A stretch of 59,538 nucleotides of DNA from Solirubrobacterales bacterium (GTDB taxonomy: Bacteria; Actinomycetota; Thermoleophilia; Solirubrobacterales; Solirubrobacteraceae): positions 124,520 through 184,057 of the forward strand of contig PLFX01000011.1 in assembly GCA_003138355.1 (NCBI GenBank). The letters are read 5' to 3'. The notes below the pieces were generated by a model that worked only from the letters and a program-made list of their open reading frames with translations, made no database searches and was not told the DNA's origin. This document shows positions 1 to 9,783 of the stretch, piece after piece. A program made the position numbers and the translations under genes. How positions within the stretch are numbered: position 1 is the first letter of the stretch; the number at the start of each line of letters is the position of its first letter.

Positions 1-1148
1 TTGTTGCGGTTGATGACGCGGCGGTAGAGGTCGTTGAGGTCCGAGGTCGCGAACCGGCCGCCGTCGAGCTGGACCATCGGGCGCAGCTCCGGCGGGATCA
101 CCGGGACTGCGTCGAGGACCATCATCTCCGGCTTGTTGCCCGACTGGATGAATGCCGAGACGACCTTCAGGCGCTTGACGGCGCGCGCTTGGCGCTGCCC
201 CTTCGCGGTCTTGATGACCTCCGAGAGCTCGATCCGCTCAGCCTCGAGATCGACCTGCTGGAGCAGGTCGCGGATTGCCTCCGCGCCCATGCCGCCGCGG
301 AAGTACTCGCCGAAGCCGTAGGGGCTGCCGAAGCGCTCCTTGAGCTCGCGGAACAGCGTCTCGTCGTGCTCGATCTGCTTCGGCTCCATCGCCTTGAAGA
401 GCTCCCACACCTGGCGGACGCGCTCAGCGGCGTCGTCGATGTAGGCGGCGGTGTCGGAGATCTCCCCGTCGAAGCTCTTGCGGAGATCCTTGAGGTGCTT
501 CTCGCGGTCCTCGGTGGACAGCTTCGCGACCTTGATGTCGAGCGCGTCGGCCCACAGGTGATCGTCCGGCGAGAAGCCGGTCTGCTTGCCCGTCTGCAGA
601 TACTCCTCACGCCGTGCGAGTGACTCCCGCAGCTCGAGCAGGCGCTCCTCGCGCTCGGCGGCATACGAGTCGAGAACCTTGTTGATCTCGCCCTCGAGCT
701 TGTCGAGGTCGCGCGTACGAGCCTCATCGTCGACCCAGGTCACGATCGAGGCGGCAAAGTAGAGCACCTTCTCGAGCTCCTTCGGAGCCATGTCGAGCAG
801 GTATCCGATCCGGCTCGGGACGCCCTTGAAGAACCAGATGTGGCTCACCGGCGCCGCCAGATCGACGTGCCCCATGCGCTCGCGGCGCACCTTGGAGCGC
901 GTCACCTCGACGCCGCAGCGCTCGCAGACGATGCCCTTGTAACGAACTCGCTTGTACTTGCCGCAGTAGCACTCCCAGTCCTTGGTCGGACCGAAGATGC
1001 GCTCGCAGAAAAGGCCATCCTTCTCCGGCTTGAGCGTCCTGTAGTTGATCGTCTCCGGCTTTGTCACCTCGCCGGAGCTCCAGCCCCGGATCTGCTTCGA
1101 AGACGCGAGACTGATCTCGATGGCGTCGAAGTTGTTGATGTCGATCAC
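1..1148 (-). CDS. rpoC: DNA-directed RNA polymerase subunit beta' (N-terminal part, cut by window edge)
   Basis: First ~382 residues of the beta' subunit of RNA polymerase; the rest lies beyond base 1. The protein opens [20 protein letters not shown] and carries the N-terminal zinc ribbon as C60-x-C62 and C75-x2-C78 ([14 protein letters not shown]), followed by the [20 protein letters not shown] clamp sequence typical of RpoC. The start is GTG at 1148-1146, overlapping the rpoB stop as GTGA, so the two large subunits are translationally coupled. No ATG alternative fits the conserved N-terminus. Confidence 0.97.
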   Translation of the reverse strand, partial: MIDINNFDAIEISLASSKQIRGWSSGEVTKPETINYRTLKPEKDGLFCERIFGPTKDWECYCGKYKRVRYKGIVCERCGVEVTRSKVRRERMGHVDLAAPVSHIWFFKGVPSRIGYLLDMAPKELEKVLYFAASIVTWVDDEARTRDLDKLEGEINKVLDSYAAEREERLLELRESLARREEYLQTGKQTGFSPDDHLWADALDIKVAKLSTEDREKHLKDLRKSFDGEISDTAAYIDDAAERVRQVWELFKAMEPKQIEHDETLFRELKERFGSPYGFGEYFRGGMGAEAIRDLLQQVDLEAERIELSEVIKTAKGQRQARAVKRLKVVSAFIQSGNKPEMMVLDAVPVIPPELRPMVQLDGGRFATSDLNDLYRRVINRN

Positions 1149-4100
1149 GCTGTCTCCTCGTCAAGCGATTCGTCCTGTGCAAGTGATTCGAGGCTGACGT
1201 CCATCGGGACCTCGTCGAGCTCGTCGCCGTCGATGCCGAGCACGTCGGCGCCGACGAGCGTGGTCTCGGGCATGTCGTCGAGATCGTCGATCGAGTCGCG
1301 AACCTCGCCGCCGCCATCGTCCTCATCAGCGGGGTCGCCGTCGGCGCCCTCCGCGTCCAGCGCAGCCTCGGCGCCCGGCAGTTCCTCGTCCACGCGCACA
1401 CCCGAGAGGTCGATGCCGAGCTCCTCGGCGGCGCGCAGCAGATCGTCGTCCTCGTCGCGCATCTCGGCGCGCTGGCCCTCCTCGGAGACGACGTTGACGT
1501 CGAGCGCCAGCGACTGCATCTCCTTCAGCAGAACCTTGAAGGACTCGGGGATCGAGGGCTCCGCGATGTTCTCGCCCTTGACGATCGCCTCGTAGGCCTT
1601 CACGCGCCCGACCGTGTCATCGGACTTGATCGTCAGCATCTCCTGGAGCGTGTACGCCGCGCCGTAGGCCTCGAGCGCCCACACCTCCATCTCGCCGAAG
1701 CGCTGTCCGCCGAACTGCGCCTTGCCGCCGAGCGGTTGCTGGGTGACAAGCGAGTACGGGCCCGTCGAGCGCGCGTGGATCTTGTCGTCGACGAGGTGCA
1801 GGAGCTTCAGGATGTACATGTAGCCGACGGTGATCTGCTCCTCGAAGGGCTCGCCCGTCCGCCCGTTGTAGAGAGTGACCTTGCCCGAGGCCTGCTCGCC
1901 CGCGCGCCGGTTGCGGTCGATGTCCATCTGGATCGCGCCCTTGTAATCGTTCTGCCAGCTGACGAGCGCCAGATCCACGTCGGCGACCGTCGCGCCGTCG
2001 AACACCGGGCTGGCGACATACACGCGACCGTTCGCGCCCTTCTGGTGGGCGTGCTTGTAGGCCTCTGAGCCGTCGTCGTACCAGCCCTGCGCCGCGACCC
2101 AGCCGAGGTGCGTCTCGAGGATCTGGCCGACGTTCATGCGACTGGGAACGCCGAGCGGGTTGAGGATGACGTCGACGGGCGTGCCGTCCTCGAGGAACGG
2201 CATGTCCTGCTCGTCGACGATCTTCGAGATGACGCCCTTGTTGCCGTGGCGCCCGGCGAGCTTGTCGCCCTCGGAGATCTTGCGCTTCTTGGCGACGAAC
2301 ACCCGCACGAGGTCGTTGACGCCGGGCGGCAGATCGTCGCCCTTGTCGCGGCTGAAGGTCATGACGTCGATCACGACGCCACCCTCGCCGTGGGGGACCT
2401 TGAGCGAGGTGTCGCGGACCTCGCGCGCCTTCTCCTTGAAGATCGCGCGGATCAGCTTCTCCTCGGCGGTGAGCTCGGTCTCGCCCTTGGGCGTCACCTT
2501 GCCGACGAGCAGGTCGCCGGAGCCGACCTCCGCGCCGACGCGCACGATGCCGCGGTCATCGAGGTTGCGTAGCGACTCCTCCGAGCGGTTCGGGATGTCG
2601 CGCGTGATCTCCTCGTCGCCGAGCTTCGTCGTCCGCGCGTCGATCTCGTACTCCTCGATGTGGATCGAGGTCAGCTCGTCGTCGCGGACGAGGCGCTTCG
2701 AGAGGATGATCGCGTCCTCGAAGTTGTAGCCCTCCCAGGACATGAAGGCGACCATCAGGTTCTTGCCGAGCGCCATCTCGCCGCGATCGGTCGAGGAGCC
2801 GTCGGCGAGGACGTCGCCCTTACCCACCTTCTGCCCGCTTGCGACGAGCGGCTTCTGGTGGATCAGCGTGCCCTGATTCGAGCGCATGAACTTCTGGAGC
2901 TTGTAACTGTCGACCGTGCCGTCGCTGCGCTCGACCGTCACCTCGTTCGCGTCGACGTAGCTGACCGTGCCGGCGTGCGTGGTGAGCAGCACGTCGCCCG
3001 TGTCGAGCGCGGCACGGCGCTCCATGCCGGTTCCGATCAGCGGCGCGTCGGTCTTCAGCAGCGGCACCGCCTGGCGCTGCATGTTCGAGCCCATCAGCGC
3101 GCGGTTCGCGTCGTCGTGCTCGAGGAACGGGATCATCGCGGTCGCCACCGACCAGATCTGCTCGGGTGAGACGTCGACGAGATCGACGTCCTTCGGGCCG
3201 ACGGTGACGTACTGGCCGGCCTGCGTGCGGCAGAGGATCTCCGGACCCTTGAGGCGGCCGGTCTTCGCATCGATCGGCGTGTTCGCCTGCGCGATCACGC
3301 GCTCTTCCTCCTGCGTCGCGTCGAGATGGACGATCTCGTCGGTCAGCGCGCCGTCCTTCACGACCCGATAAGGGGTTGTGACGAAGCCGTGCTCGGAGAC
3401 CTCGGCATAGGAGGACAGCGAGCCCATCAGGCCGATGTTCGGACCCTCCGGCGTCTCGATCGGGCACATCCGGCCGTAGTGCGTCGGATGGACGTCGCGC
3501 ACCTCGATCGGCGCGCGCTCGCGCGTCAGGCCGCCGGCGCCGAGCGCCGAGAGGCGGCGGCGGTGCGTGAGGCCGGAGAGCGAGTTCGTCTGGTCCATGA
3601 ACTGCGAGAGCTGTGACGAGCCGAAGAACTCCTTCAGCGCAGCCACGACCGGGCGGATGTTGATGATCGTCTGGGGCGTGATCGTGTCGGCGTCCTCAGT
3701 CGTCAGGCGCTCGCGGACGACGCGCTCCATCCGGTAGAGCCCGATCCGGAAGGCCTCCTGGATCAGCTCGCCGACAGTGCGCAACCGGCGGTTGCCGAAG
3801 TGCTCGTACTCGTCGAGGTGCTCGAGGATCGGCTCGCGCGGCATGCTGACTGCCTCGGCCGCGTAATCCTTGATCTCGATCTCGGGGCGCTCGGGCATAC
3901 CGAGGCGCTTGGGCAGCATCACGAGCTCGCGGACGAGGGCGATGATGTCCTCGTGCGTCAGCGTGCGCACGTCGAGGTCGATGTCCAGGTTGAGGCGCGA
4001 GTTCAGCTTGTAGCGGCCGACGCGCGTCAGGTCGTAGCGCTTGGGATCGAAGAACAGCTGGTTGAGCAGGGCCCGCGCGTTCTCGACGCTCGGCGGCTCG

Positions 4101-4828
4101 CCCGGGCGCTGCTTCTTGAAGAGCTCGACGAGCGCGCCTTCCTCGGAGCGGGTCTGCTCGGTGTCCGACTCGATCGTGTTCTGGATGTAGTGCGAGTTGT
4201 CAAACAGCGCCAGGATCTGGTCGTCGCTCGCGTAGCCCATCGCGCGCAGCAGGACCGTGACCGGCAGCTTGCGCTTGCGATCGATACGGACGTAGACCTT
4301 GCCCTTCTTGTCGATCTCGAGCTCAAGCCAGGAGCCGCGGGCGGGCATCAGGTTCGCGACGAAGACCTGCTTCTCGCGATCCTTCGGCTCCATCAGGTAG
4401 GCGCCCGGCGAACGCACGAGCTGAGTCACGACAACCCGCTCGGTGCCGTTGATGATGAAGGTGCCGCGCTCGGTCATCCAGGGGAAGTCGCCCATGAACA
4501 CCGACTGCTCGCGGATCTCGCCGGTCTCCCGGTTGATGAATGCGACCGTCACGGTCAGTGGCCGCGCGTACGTCAGGTCCTTCTCACGGCACTCCTCGAT
4601 CGGCGCGACGGGCTCGTCGAAGACGAACTCCCCGAACTGGACGGCGAGGTTGCCGGTGTAGTCCTCGATCGGCGAGATGTCGTCGATCGTCTCGCGCAGG
4701 CCACCGGCCTTCGGCTCGGTCAGCCAGTCAAACGACCGGCGCTGGATATCAATGAGGTTCGGGACATCGAGAGGCTTGTTCAGACGCGCGAAACTACGGC
4801 GCGTCCGAAGGACGGATGCAGCGGCCAA
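1145..4828 (-). CDS. rpoB: DNA-directed RNA polymerase subunit beta
   Basis: Full-length catalytic beta subunit, 1227 aa. Canonical blocks are present: [11 protein letters not shown] (rifampicin pocket), [30 protein letters not shown] and the C-terminal [19 protein letters not shown] anchor. In the rifampicin region D516, H526 and S531 (E. coli numbering) are kept, but residues 518-520 read TNS instead of NNP and the later Pro535 is Ala. After the usual end (LALDVNV...[17 protein letters not shown]) comes an extra acidic tail of roughly 75 residues rich in D and E, probably disordered. It is followed without a gap by rpoC and separated from rplL by a 255-bp leader with a hairpin. Confidence 0.98.
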   Translation of the reverse strand: MAAASVLRTRRSFARLNKPLDVPNLIDIQRRSFDWLTEPKAGGLRETIDDISPIEDYTGNLAVQFGEFVFDEPVAPIEECREKDLTYARPLTVTVAFINRETGEIREQSVFMGDFPWMTERGTFIINGTERVVVTQLVRSPGAYLMEPKDREKQVFVANLMPARGSWLELEIDKKGKVYVRIDRKRKLPVTVLLRAMGYASDDQILALFDNSHYIQNTIESDTEQTRSEEGALVELFKKQRPGEPPSVENARALLNQLFFDPKRYDLTRVGRYKLNSRLNLDIDLDVRTLTHEDIIALVRELVMLPKRLGMPERPEIEIKDYAAEAVSMPREPILEHLDEYEHFGNRRLRTVGELIQEAFRIGLYRMERVVRERLTTEDADTITPQTIINIRPVVAALKEFFGSSQLSQFMDQTNSLSGLTHRRRLSALGAGGLTRERAPIEVRDVHPTHYGRMCPIETPEGPNIGLMGSLSSYAEVSEHGFVTTPYRVVKDGALTDEIVHLDATQEEERVIAQANTPIDAKTGRLKGPEILCRTQAGQYVTVGPKDVDLVDVSPEQIWSVATAMIPFLEHDDANRALMGSNMQRQAVPLLKTDAPLIGTGMERRAALDTGDVLLTTHAGTVSYVDANEVTVERSDGTVDSYKLQKFMRSNQGTLIHQKPLVASGQKVGKGDVLADGSSTDRGEMALGKNLMVAFMSWEGYNFEDAIILSKRLVRDDELTSIHIEEYEIDARTTKLGDEEITRDIPNRSEESLRNLDDRGIVRVGAEVGSGDLLVGKVTPKGETELTAEEKLIRAIFKEKAREVRDTSLKVPHGEGGVVIDVMTFSRDKGDDLPPGVNDLVRVFVAKKRKISEGDKLAGRHGNKGVISKIVDEQDMPFLEDGTPVDVILNPLGVPSRMNVGQILETHLGWVAAQGWYDDGSEAYKHAHQKGANGRVYVASPVFDGATVADVDLALVSWQNDYKGAIQMDIDRNRRAGEQASGKVTLYNGRTGEPFEEQITVGYMYILKLLHLVDDKIHARSTGPYSLVTQQPLGGKAQFGGQRFGEMEVWALEAYGAAYTLQEMLTIKSDDTVGRVKAYEAIVKGENIAEPSIPESFKVLLKEMQSLALDVNVVSEEGQRAEMRDEDDDLLRAAEELGIDLSGVRVDEELPGAEAALDAEGADGDPADEDDGGGEVRDSIDDLDDMPETTLVGADVLGIDGDELDEVPMDVSLESLAQDESLDEETA

Positions 4829-5025
4829 GGTGCGACTCCTGAGGGGTCGAGAGACGGACAGCGAGAAGCGCGAGAGCGCAGGCCAAGAACATTAGCACAG
4901 CGAAGCCGTGCCCCTTTCGAGGCCGCTGACACTCACGGGCCCCGCCCTCTCTGACCCGCGTATGTGGCGCGGCTCAGACGTGCGAGAGGCGGCTACGACT
5001 ATCGGTCAGCCGATTGACTGTAGCG

Positions 5026-5066
5026 AAAAATTGGGCCGAATGGGCATCGTGGCCCATTCGGTCCAA
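5026..5066 (-). terminator. Rho-independent-type hairpin between rplL and rpoB (candidate attenuator)
   Basis: On the minus strand a 15-bp stem with one wobble (arms 5052-5066 and 5031-5045, loop near 5046-5051) is followed directly by five T residues (bases 5030-5026). It sits just downstream of the rplL stop and about 200 bp upstream of rpoB. In E. coli a partial terminator in the same place sets the ratio of L7/L12 to RNA polymerase subunits. The structure is seen here; partial read-through is inferred because rpoB has no other evident upstream partner. Confidence 0.8.
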
Positions 5067-5083
5067 ACAAACCGGCGGCGCTC

Positions 5084-5473
5084 CTAGGAGACCTGGACGC
5101 TCCCGCCGGCCTCCTCGAGCTCCTTGCGCAGAGCGTCGGCTTCCTCGCGATCGATGCCTTCCCTGACCGGCTTCGGCGACTCGTCGACGAGTGCCTTCGC
5201 CTCTTTGAGGCCGAGGCCGGTGGCAGCGCGAACGACCTTGATCACCTGGATCTTCTTGTCGCCCGCCGCGGTGAGCGTGACCGTGAAGGCGGTCTGCTCC
5301 TCTTCCGCGTCCTCGGCCGCGCCGCCAGCCGCCGGCGCCCCCGCTGCGGGTGCTGCGACCGCCGCGCTCGCGGAAACCCCGAAGGCCTCTTCGAGGGCCT
5401 TGATCCGCTCGGAGAGCTCGAGCACCGAGATGCTCTTGAGCTCGTCGATCCACTCGTCTGTGCTTACAGCCAT
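5084..5473 (-). CDS. rplL: 50S ribosomal protein L7/L12
   Basis: 129 aa. The stalk protein recruits translation factors to the ribosome. It has an N-terminal dimerisation segment ([20 protein letters not shown]), an Ala/Gly/Pro-rich hinge at about residues 33-55, and a C-terminal domain with the conserved [25 protein letters not shown]-type beta-alpha start and the [13 protein letters not shown] helix. It lies 9 bp after rplJ, as in the standard L10-L12 operon, and is followed by the attenuator-like hairpin. Family length and motifs match well. Confidence 0.97.
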   Translation of the reverse strand: MAVSTDEWIDELKSISVLELSERIKALEEAFGVSASAAVAAPAAGAPAAGGAAEDAEEEQTAFTVTLTAAGDKKIQVIKVVRAATGLGLKEAKALVDESPKPVREGIDREEADALRKELEEAGGSVQVS

Positions 5474-5482
5474 CGTCGTCTC

Positions 5483-6205
5483 CTACTCGTCGTCGCTTGT
5501 CGACGCGTCTGTTGGCGCGTCCTCAGGGTCGTCGGAGTGCTCGTCGGAGCTCGCCTGCGGCGACTCCTCCTCGGGCTCACTTGCGCTTTGCTGCTGCGCC
5601 GTCGCTGCTTGTTCCGCCGGCTCCGCGCCAGGCTCGTCGGCCGGTGCTTGGGCTTCGCTGCCGGCGTTGTCCGCCGGTGCGGGCTCGCCGGCCTGCTTCA
5701 GGTCGCGGACCTGGCCGAGGCCGATCGCGAGGTTGGCAATCAGCGCGTTCAGCGTGCGGGCGAGTCCGGAGATCGGGCTCGCGACCAGACCGACGAGCTG
5801 GCCGTAGAGAACCTCGCGGGAGGGCAGGCGCGAGATCGCGGTGAGCTCAGCGGGCGAGAGCGCCGCGCCATCCATCAAGCCGCCCTTGAAGGCAAGCAGC
5901 TGCGTAACGCGCGCGAAGTCGGCGAGCGCCTTCGCTGCGGACGCACCGTCGCCGCGGACGAAAGTCAGCGCCGTGGGCCCTTCGAGGAGCGGCTTCAGCC
6001 GCTCGACCCCAGCGGCGTCGGCGGCGCGCTCGGTCAGCGAGTTCTTGACGACGCGGAAGGTTGCGTCGGCGGCGCGCAGGCGGGCGCGCAGATCGCGCGC
6101 CTGCTCCACCGTGATGCCGCGGTAGTCGACCGCGAAGATCGCGCTTGCGTCGGTGATGTTGGCGGCGATCTCATCGATCACCGCGGCTTTCTCTGCTCGG
6201 TTCAT
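5483..6205 (-). CDS. rplJ: 50S ribosomal protein L10 with long acidic C-terminal extension
   Basis: 240 aa. The first ~175 residues are ordinary L10 (MNRAEKAAVIDEIAANI, FAVDYRGITVEQARDLR, LEGPTALTF, ALIANLAIGLGQVRDLK), the base of the L12 stalk. About 65 further residues are low-complexity and rich in A, E, S, D, Q and P, ending STSDDE. Normal L10 stops before this tail. The extension sits where L10 binds L12 dimers through its C-terminal helix, so it may affect the stalk or simply be disordered. Start ATG at 6205; rplL follows after 9 bp. Confidence 0.96.
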   Translation of the reverse strand: MNRAEKAAVIDEIAANITDASAIFAVDYRGITVEQARDLRARLRAADATFRVVKNSLTERAADAAGVERLKPLLEGPTALTFVRGDGASAAKALADFARVTQLLAFKGGLMDGAALSPAELTAISRLPSREVLYGQLVGLVASPISGLARTLNALIANLAIGLGQVRDLKQAGEPAPADNAGSEAQAPADEPGAEPAEQAATAQQQSASEPEEESPQASSDEHSDDPEDAPTDASTSDDE

Positions 6206-6271
6206 CTGGCTCCTATTCCGGGCTTACGGCCAAGCCAGCCGGAGGTCTAAGGTGGCCTCGACTCTGAGAGG

Positions 6272-7000
6272 TTACGCAGCCGCCGGAGCGGATGCCTCCT
6301 CGACGATGTCGCGGGTGCGGCTTGGGTCGACCTTGATGCCGGGGCCCTGGGTCGTGGCGAAGGTGATCGAGTGCAGGTAACGCCCCTTCGCGGCCGACGG
6401 CTTCGCGCGGATCAGCTCGTCAAGCACCGCCGCGTAGTTCTCGAGCAACGCCCGCGACTGGAAGCTCTTCTTGCCGATCACGAGATGGACGATCGCCGTG
6501 CGATCGGTTCGGTACTCGACCTTGCCGGCCTTCGACTCCTCGACCGCCTTGCGCACGTCGGTCGTGACGGTGCCAACCTTCGGGTTCGGCATCTTGCCCT
6601 GGGGACCGAGGATGCGGCCGAGGCGACCGACGAGCGGCATCATGTCGGGCGTCGCGATCGCGACGTCGAAATCGGTGAAGCCGTCCTCGATCCGCTTCGC
6701 GAGGTCATCGGCGCCGACGACGTCCGCGCCGGCCTGCTCCGCCTCGCGGGCGGCGTCACCCTGGGCGAAGACCGCGATCTTGACGTCGCGGCCGAGGCCG
6801 TTTGGAAGCGCCACGGTGCCGCGCAGCTGCTCGTCGGCATGGCGAACGTTCAGTCCGGTGCGGATGTGGACCTCGATCGACTCATCGAACTTCGCGCGAG
6901 CGAGCTGCTTGACGAGCTCGATCGCCTCCGCCGGGGCGTGCTCGCGATCGCGCTCAGCGTGTGTGCGCGCCTCGAGCATCGCGCGACCGTGGCGGGCCAT
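6272..7000 (-). CDS. rplA: 50S ribosomal protein L1
   Basis: 242 aa. L1 forms the E-site stalk and often represses its own operon by binding its mRNA. Signature blocks are FDESIEVHIRTGLNVRHADEQLRGTVALPNG, the Gly/Pro block MMPLVGRLGRILGPQGKMPNPK (read in two parts) and KAGKVEYRTDR. The start ATG (7000-6998) overlaps the rplK stop by one base (TGATG). The 66 bp to rplJ are short for an L10-type leader, so no autoregulatory structure is claimed there. Confidence 0.97.
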   Translation of the reverse strand: MARHGRAMLEARTHAERDREHAPAEAIELVKQLARAKFDESIEVHIRTGLNVRHADEQLRGTVALPNGLGRDVKIAVFAQGDAAREAEQAGADVVGADDLAKRIEDGFTDFDVAIATPDMMPLVGRLGRILGPQGKMPNPKVGTVTTDVRKAVEESKAGKVEYRTDRTAIVHLVIGKKSFQSRALLENYAAVLDELIRAKPSAAKGRYLHSITFATTQGPGIKVDPSRTRDIVEEASAPAAA

Positions 7001-7425
7001 CAGCCGACCACCTCGACGCCCATCGAACGGGCCGTGCCGGCGATGATCTTCGCCGCGGCATCGACGTCGTTCGCATTGAGGTCGGCGAGCTTCGTCTGCG
7101 CGATCTCACGCAGCTGCGCCCGGGTGATCTGGCCGACCTTGTTGCGGTGCGGCTCGGCGGAGCCCTTGTCGATGCCGATCGCCTTGCGGATCAGGTCGGC
7201 GGCGGGCGGCGTCTTCGTCACGAACGTGAACGAGCGGTCCTCGTAGACGGTGATCACGACGGGGATCACGGTGCCGCTGTCCTGCGCGGTCTGCGCGTTG
7301 AACGCCTTGACGAACTCCATGATGTTGATCCCGTGCTGCCCGAGCGCGGGACCGACGGGCGGCGCCGGCGAGGCTTGGCCGCCGACGGCTTGGAGCTTGA
7401 TCGTTGTCAGAACCTTCTTCGCCAT
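7000..7425 (-). CDS. rplK: 50S ribosomal protein L11
   Basis: 141 aa, the usual size. L11 binds 23S rRNA in the GTPase-associated centre. Visible signatures are the N-terminal Pro-rich segment [20 protein letters not shown] and [10 protein letters not shown], and the rRNA-binding C-terminal domain with [15 protein letters not shown] and [16 protein letters not shown]. It is two bases downstream of nusG and overlaps rplA by one base, giving a tightly packed nusG-rplK-rplA transcript. Confidence 0.98.
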   Translation of the reverse strand: MAKKVLTTIKLQAVGGQASPAPPVGPALGQHGINIMEFVKAFNAQTAQDSGTVIPVVITVYEDRSFTFVTKTPPAADLIRKAIGIDKGSAEPHRNKVGQITRAQLREIAQTKLADLNANDVDAAAKIIAGTARSMGVEVVG

Positions 7426-7427
7426 CG

Positions 7428-7952
7428 CTAGAGCTTCTTCACCTGGTCGAAGCCGACCTCGACCGGCGTCTCGCGGCCAAAGATTGATACCAGCACCTTG
7501 AGCCGCGCCGCGTCCTCGTTGATCTCGGAGATCTCACCGGAGAAGTCCGACAGCGGCCCGGAGATGACCTTCACCGACTCGCCGATCGTGAAGGTCGCGC
7601 GCGGGCGCCCGGCCACCACCGCGACCTCCTTCTTGAGGATGCGGTCGACCTCCATCTGTGTCAGCGGCACCGGCTCGTTGGACGCACCAACGAATCCCGT
7701 CACGCCCGGGGTGCCCTTCACAAGCGACCACGAGTCCTCGTTGAGCTCCATGTTCACGAGCACGTAGCCCGGCATCGTGCGCTTGTCGACCGTGATCTTC
7801 TGGTTGTCCTTCATCTCCGACACCGACTCGGTCGGCACGACGACCTGGCGCACGGCGCGCTGCTGGCCGAGCGACACGATCCGGTGCTCGAGGTTGTGCT
7901 TGACCTTGTTCTCGTGACCCGAGTAGGTGTTGACGACGTACCAGCGGAACAT
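7428..7952 (-). CDS. nusG: Transcription termination/antitermination protein NusG
   Basis: 174 aa from ATG 7952 ([18 protein letters not shown]). The NGN domain covers about residues 1-115 ([25 protein letters not shown]) and a C-terminal KOW domain has [19 protein letters not shown] and [14 protein letters not shown]. NusG contacts RNA polymerase and links it to Rho or the ribosome. The open frame could extend upstream to 8078, but that would lie inside secE and lacks NusG similarity, so the ATG two bases after the secE stop is chosen. Confidence 0.97.
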   Translation of the reverse strand: MFRWYVVNTYSGHENKVKHNLEHRIVSLGQQRAVRQVVVPTESVSEMKDNQKITVDKRTMPGYVLVNMELNEDSWSLVKGTPGVTGFVGASNEPVPLTQMEVDRILKKEVAVVAGRPRATFTIGESVKVISGPLSDFSGEISEINEDAARLKVLVSIFGRETPVEVGFDQVKKL

Positions 7953-7954
7953 GG

Positions 7955-8428
7955 CTAGAGGATCGCGTTGACGATCTGCTGGGAGACCTCGTCGGCGATA
8001 CCGAGGAAGACGGCCGCAACAACGACAAAGCCGAGAACGACGCCGGTCGCCTGCACGACCTGCTGGCGGTCGGGCCACTGAACGCGCTGGAGCTCAGCCC
8101 AGCAGCCGAGCAGGAAGCCGATCACGCGAGCGCCCTGCGAGGCGCGCTCGTCGCGCTGCGGCCGCTCGTTGGAGCGCAGCGGGCGTGCGGTCTCGCCGAA
8201 GGCCGCAGCGGCAGCTTCGGTGCTCGTCACAGGATCACCCTCGAAAGGTCCGAGTTGCGGAAAGACGCTCGAAGCAGTCGGCCAGGACTCCTCCTCGTCG
8301 AGGGTGTGGCCGGCGGGCTCGTCATCGGGCAGGCCGAGGCCGCCCGCCGCGTGCTGCGGCGGGACGCGGGCGCCCGGCGGCCGGTGTGAGCGGCTGCCAC
8401 GGCGGGTGCGCTTACGATCGCGAGCCAC
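7955..8428 (-). CDS. secE: Preprotein translocase subunit SecE with long N-terminal extension
   Basis: 157 aa from GTG 8428, preceded by GGAGGTG about 4 bases upstream, which decides the start. The C-terminal 60 residues are the SecE core: amphipathic helix (WAELQRVQWPDRQQVVQAT) and one membrane segment (VVLGFVVVAAVFLGIA). The first ~95 residues are charged, Arg-rich at the very start (MARDRKRTRRGSR) and then Pro/Glu/Asp-rich, and match no domain I recognise. The gene lies between rpmG and nusG, the classical secE position. Confidence 0.93.
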   Translation of the reverse strand: MARDRKRTRRGSRSHRPPGARVPPQHAAGGLGLPDDEPAGHTLDEEESWPTASSVFPQLGPFEGDPVTSTEAAAAAFGETARPLRSNERPQRDERASQGARVIGFLLGCWAELQRVQWPDRQQVVQATGVVLGFVVVAAVFLGIADEVSQQIVNAIL

Positions 8429-8439
8429 TGCACCTCCGA

Positions 8440-8604
8440 CTAACGGGTCTCCCGATGCGAGGTGTGCCGTTTGCACCAGCGGCAGTACTTGCGCAGCGTT
8501 ATTCGGTCCGGGTTGTTGCGCTTGCTCTTATTCGTCTGATAGTTGCGCCGCTTGCAGTCCTCGCAGGCGAGGGTCACAGCGATGCGCACATCTCCACGGG
8601 CCAT
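8440..8604 (-). CDS. rpmG: 50S ribosomal protein L33 (zinc-binding form)
   Basis: 54 aa from ATG 8604 ([20 protein letters not shown]). Four cysteines in two C-x2-C pairs (C14/C17 and C41/C44) mark the C+ zinc-binding paralogue. Residues [19 protein letters not shown] are typical of L33. An open frame extends upstream to 8835, but that part overlaps the divergent promoter and is not L33. secE starts 12 bases downstream, so rpmG heads the rpmG-secE-nusG-rplKA-rplJL transcript. Confidence 0.96.
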   Translation of the reverse strand: MARGDVRIAVTLACEDCKRRNYQTNKSKRNNPDRITLRKYCRWCKRHTSHRETR

Positions 8605-8648
8605 GGTTTTCCAGGTCTCTCTTGAATGACATCCGGCGCCGGGCAAGG

Positions 8649-8671
8649 AAAAACCCCGCCACGGCGCGAGG
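8649..8671 (-). terminator. Terminator-like hairpin in the rpmG leader
   Basis: On the minus strand a GC-rich stem (arms about 8666-8671 and 8654-8659 with wobble) is followed by five T residues (8653-8649), 45 bp before the rpmG start. The only gene upstream is divergent (starts 8798), so a transcript reaching this hairpin must start within the 126 bp above it. It may be an attenuator for the ribosomal/sec operon, or simply a short-stem coincidence. Confidence 0.45.
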
Positions 8672-8797
8672 TCACTGCAGTGTAGAGGACCGCCCGCCTC
8701 GACGCCGCCGTGGCCATCCGCCGAGCGCTGCCAAGCGCGCGCGCGAGCGGAGTATCGTCCGCCGCGACCGCGCCACGACCAGACAGAGAGGGGATCC

Positions 8798-9577
8798 ATG
8801 CGCATTCCTGACGCGCCGATCAAGGTCGACATCACAGACGAGACGTTCGCGGGCGTGACCTACCACCTGCGCGGCTCGCTCGTCCCGGAGCTGCAGATCG
8901 AGCTGTCCGGGCAGGCCGTGATGTTCGAGCATCACACGCTGCTCTGGAAGGAGCATCAGGTCGGCATCGGCCTGCACACGCTGCCCAGCGGGCTGAAGCG
9001 CAAGTTCATCGCCGGAATGGACTTCTTCATCACCAAGACCGAGGGCAGCGGGCGGATCGCGTTCTCGCGCGACTGGCCGGGGCAGTGCATACCGATTCAC
9101 CTCGCGGGCGGCCAGGAGATCAACGTGCGCGAGCACCACTTCCTCGCCGCGACCGACAACGTGCATTACACCTTCGAGCGCGTCAAGGGGCTGCGCAACA
9201 TGTTCATGGGCGGCACGGGGTTCTGGATCGACAAGTTCCAGGCCAAGTCGGGTGACGCGATCGTGTGGATCTCAGGCCAGGGCAACGTGTTCGAGATCGA
9301 GCTCGACGCGGGTGAGGAGCTCGATGTCGAGGCCGGCGGCTGGCTGTACAAGGACCCGTCGGTCACGCTCAGCTCACACTCGCTCGGCCTGAAGACCGGA
9401 CTCTTCGCCGGCGACCACAAGCTGACCTGGAATCGCTTCACCGGGCCCGGCAAGGTGGCCGTCCAGACGATGTACGTCGAGCCCTTCGAGTCCGAGACCG
9501 GCGCCGGCGCCGGCGTCAAGGACGCCGCAGCCGGGGGCGTCGCCGGCGCGGTGATCAGCGGCCTGCTGCGCGGCTGA
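8798..9577 (+). CDS. AIM24 family protein
   Basis: 259 aa, matching the AIM24/TIGR00266-type beta-sandwich family: repeated strands such as [17 protein letters not shown], the Gly-rich turn [21 protein letters not shown], and [18 protein letters not shown]. The family includes a mitochondrial protein needed for inner-membrane organisation; the bacterial role is unknown. A Gly/Ala-rich tail ([23 protein letters not shown]) may be membrane-associated. SD GAGAGGGG lies about 6 bases upstream of the ATG. It is monocistronic, divergent from rpmG and ends at a strong hairpin. Confidence 0.85.
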   Translation: MRIPDAPIKVDITDETFAGVTYHLRGSLVPELQIELSGQAVMFEHHTLLWKEHQVGIGLHTLPSGLKRKFIAGMDFFITKTEGSGRIAFSRDWPGQCIPIHLAGGQEINVREHHFLAATDNVHYTFERVKGLRNMFMGGTGFWIDKFQAKSGDAIVWISGQGNVFEIELDAGEELDVEAGGWLYKDPSVTLSSHSLGLKTGLFAGDHKLTWNRFTGPGKVAVQTMYVEPFESETGAGAGVKDAAAGGVAGAVISGLLRG

Positions 9578-9737
9578 GCGCGGCCTTTGGCCGGCTCACC
9601 GCGCTCATGTGCGCGCGTGCCGTGGTGCGCTGGGCTGCCGCATTGCCTGCGGTGCGCGGCCGGGTGAAGGCAGCGGACCACCGGCCCCAGGTCCGGGAGC
9701 CGGGGCGCCCGCGCCAGCCGCTCGAGTGGCGAGCTAT

Positions 9738-9783
9738 CCCTGGTTCTTTGGATCGGGCCGGCGGCCCGATTCAAAGACCAGGG
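9738..9783. terminator. Long bidirectional hairpin between convergent genes
   Basis: Inverted repeat with arms 9738-9758 and 9763-9783 (about 20 bp paired, one bulge and one mismatch, loop of four). It lies between the convergent AIM24-like gene and the NlpC/P60 gene and overlaps the stop codon of the latter (9771-9773). No T-tract follows on either strand, so it may stop transcription only partly or mainly protect 3' ends. Confidence 0.6.

Noticed and set aside
3800-4954. Long plus-strand frame opposite rpoB
   Set aside because: Antisense to conserved rpoB codons; composition is explained by GC-rich codon bias.
8680-8797. Looked for a tRNA-Trp near rpmG/secE, as in many bacteria
   Set aside because: No cloverleaf can be folded in this stretch.
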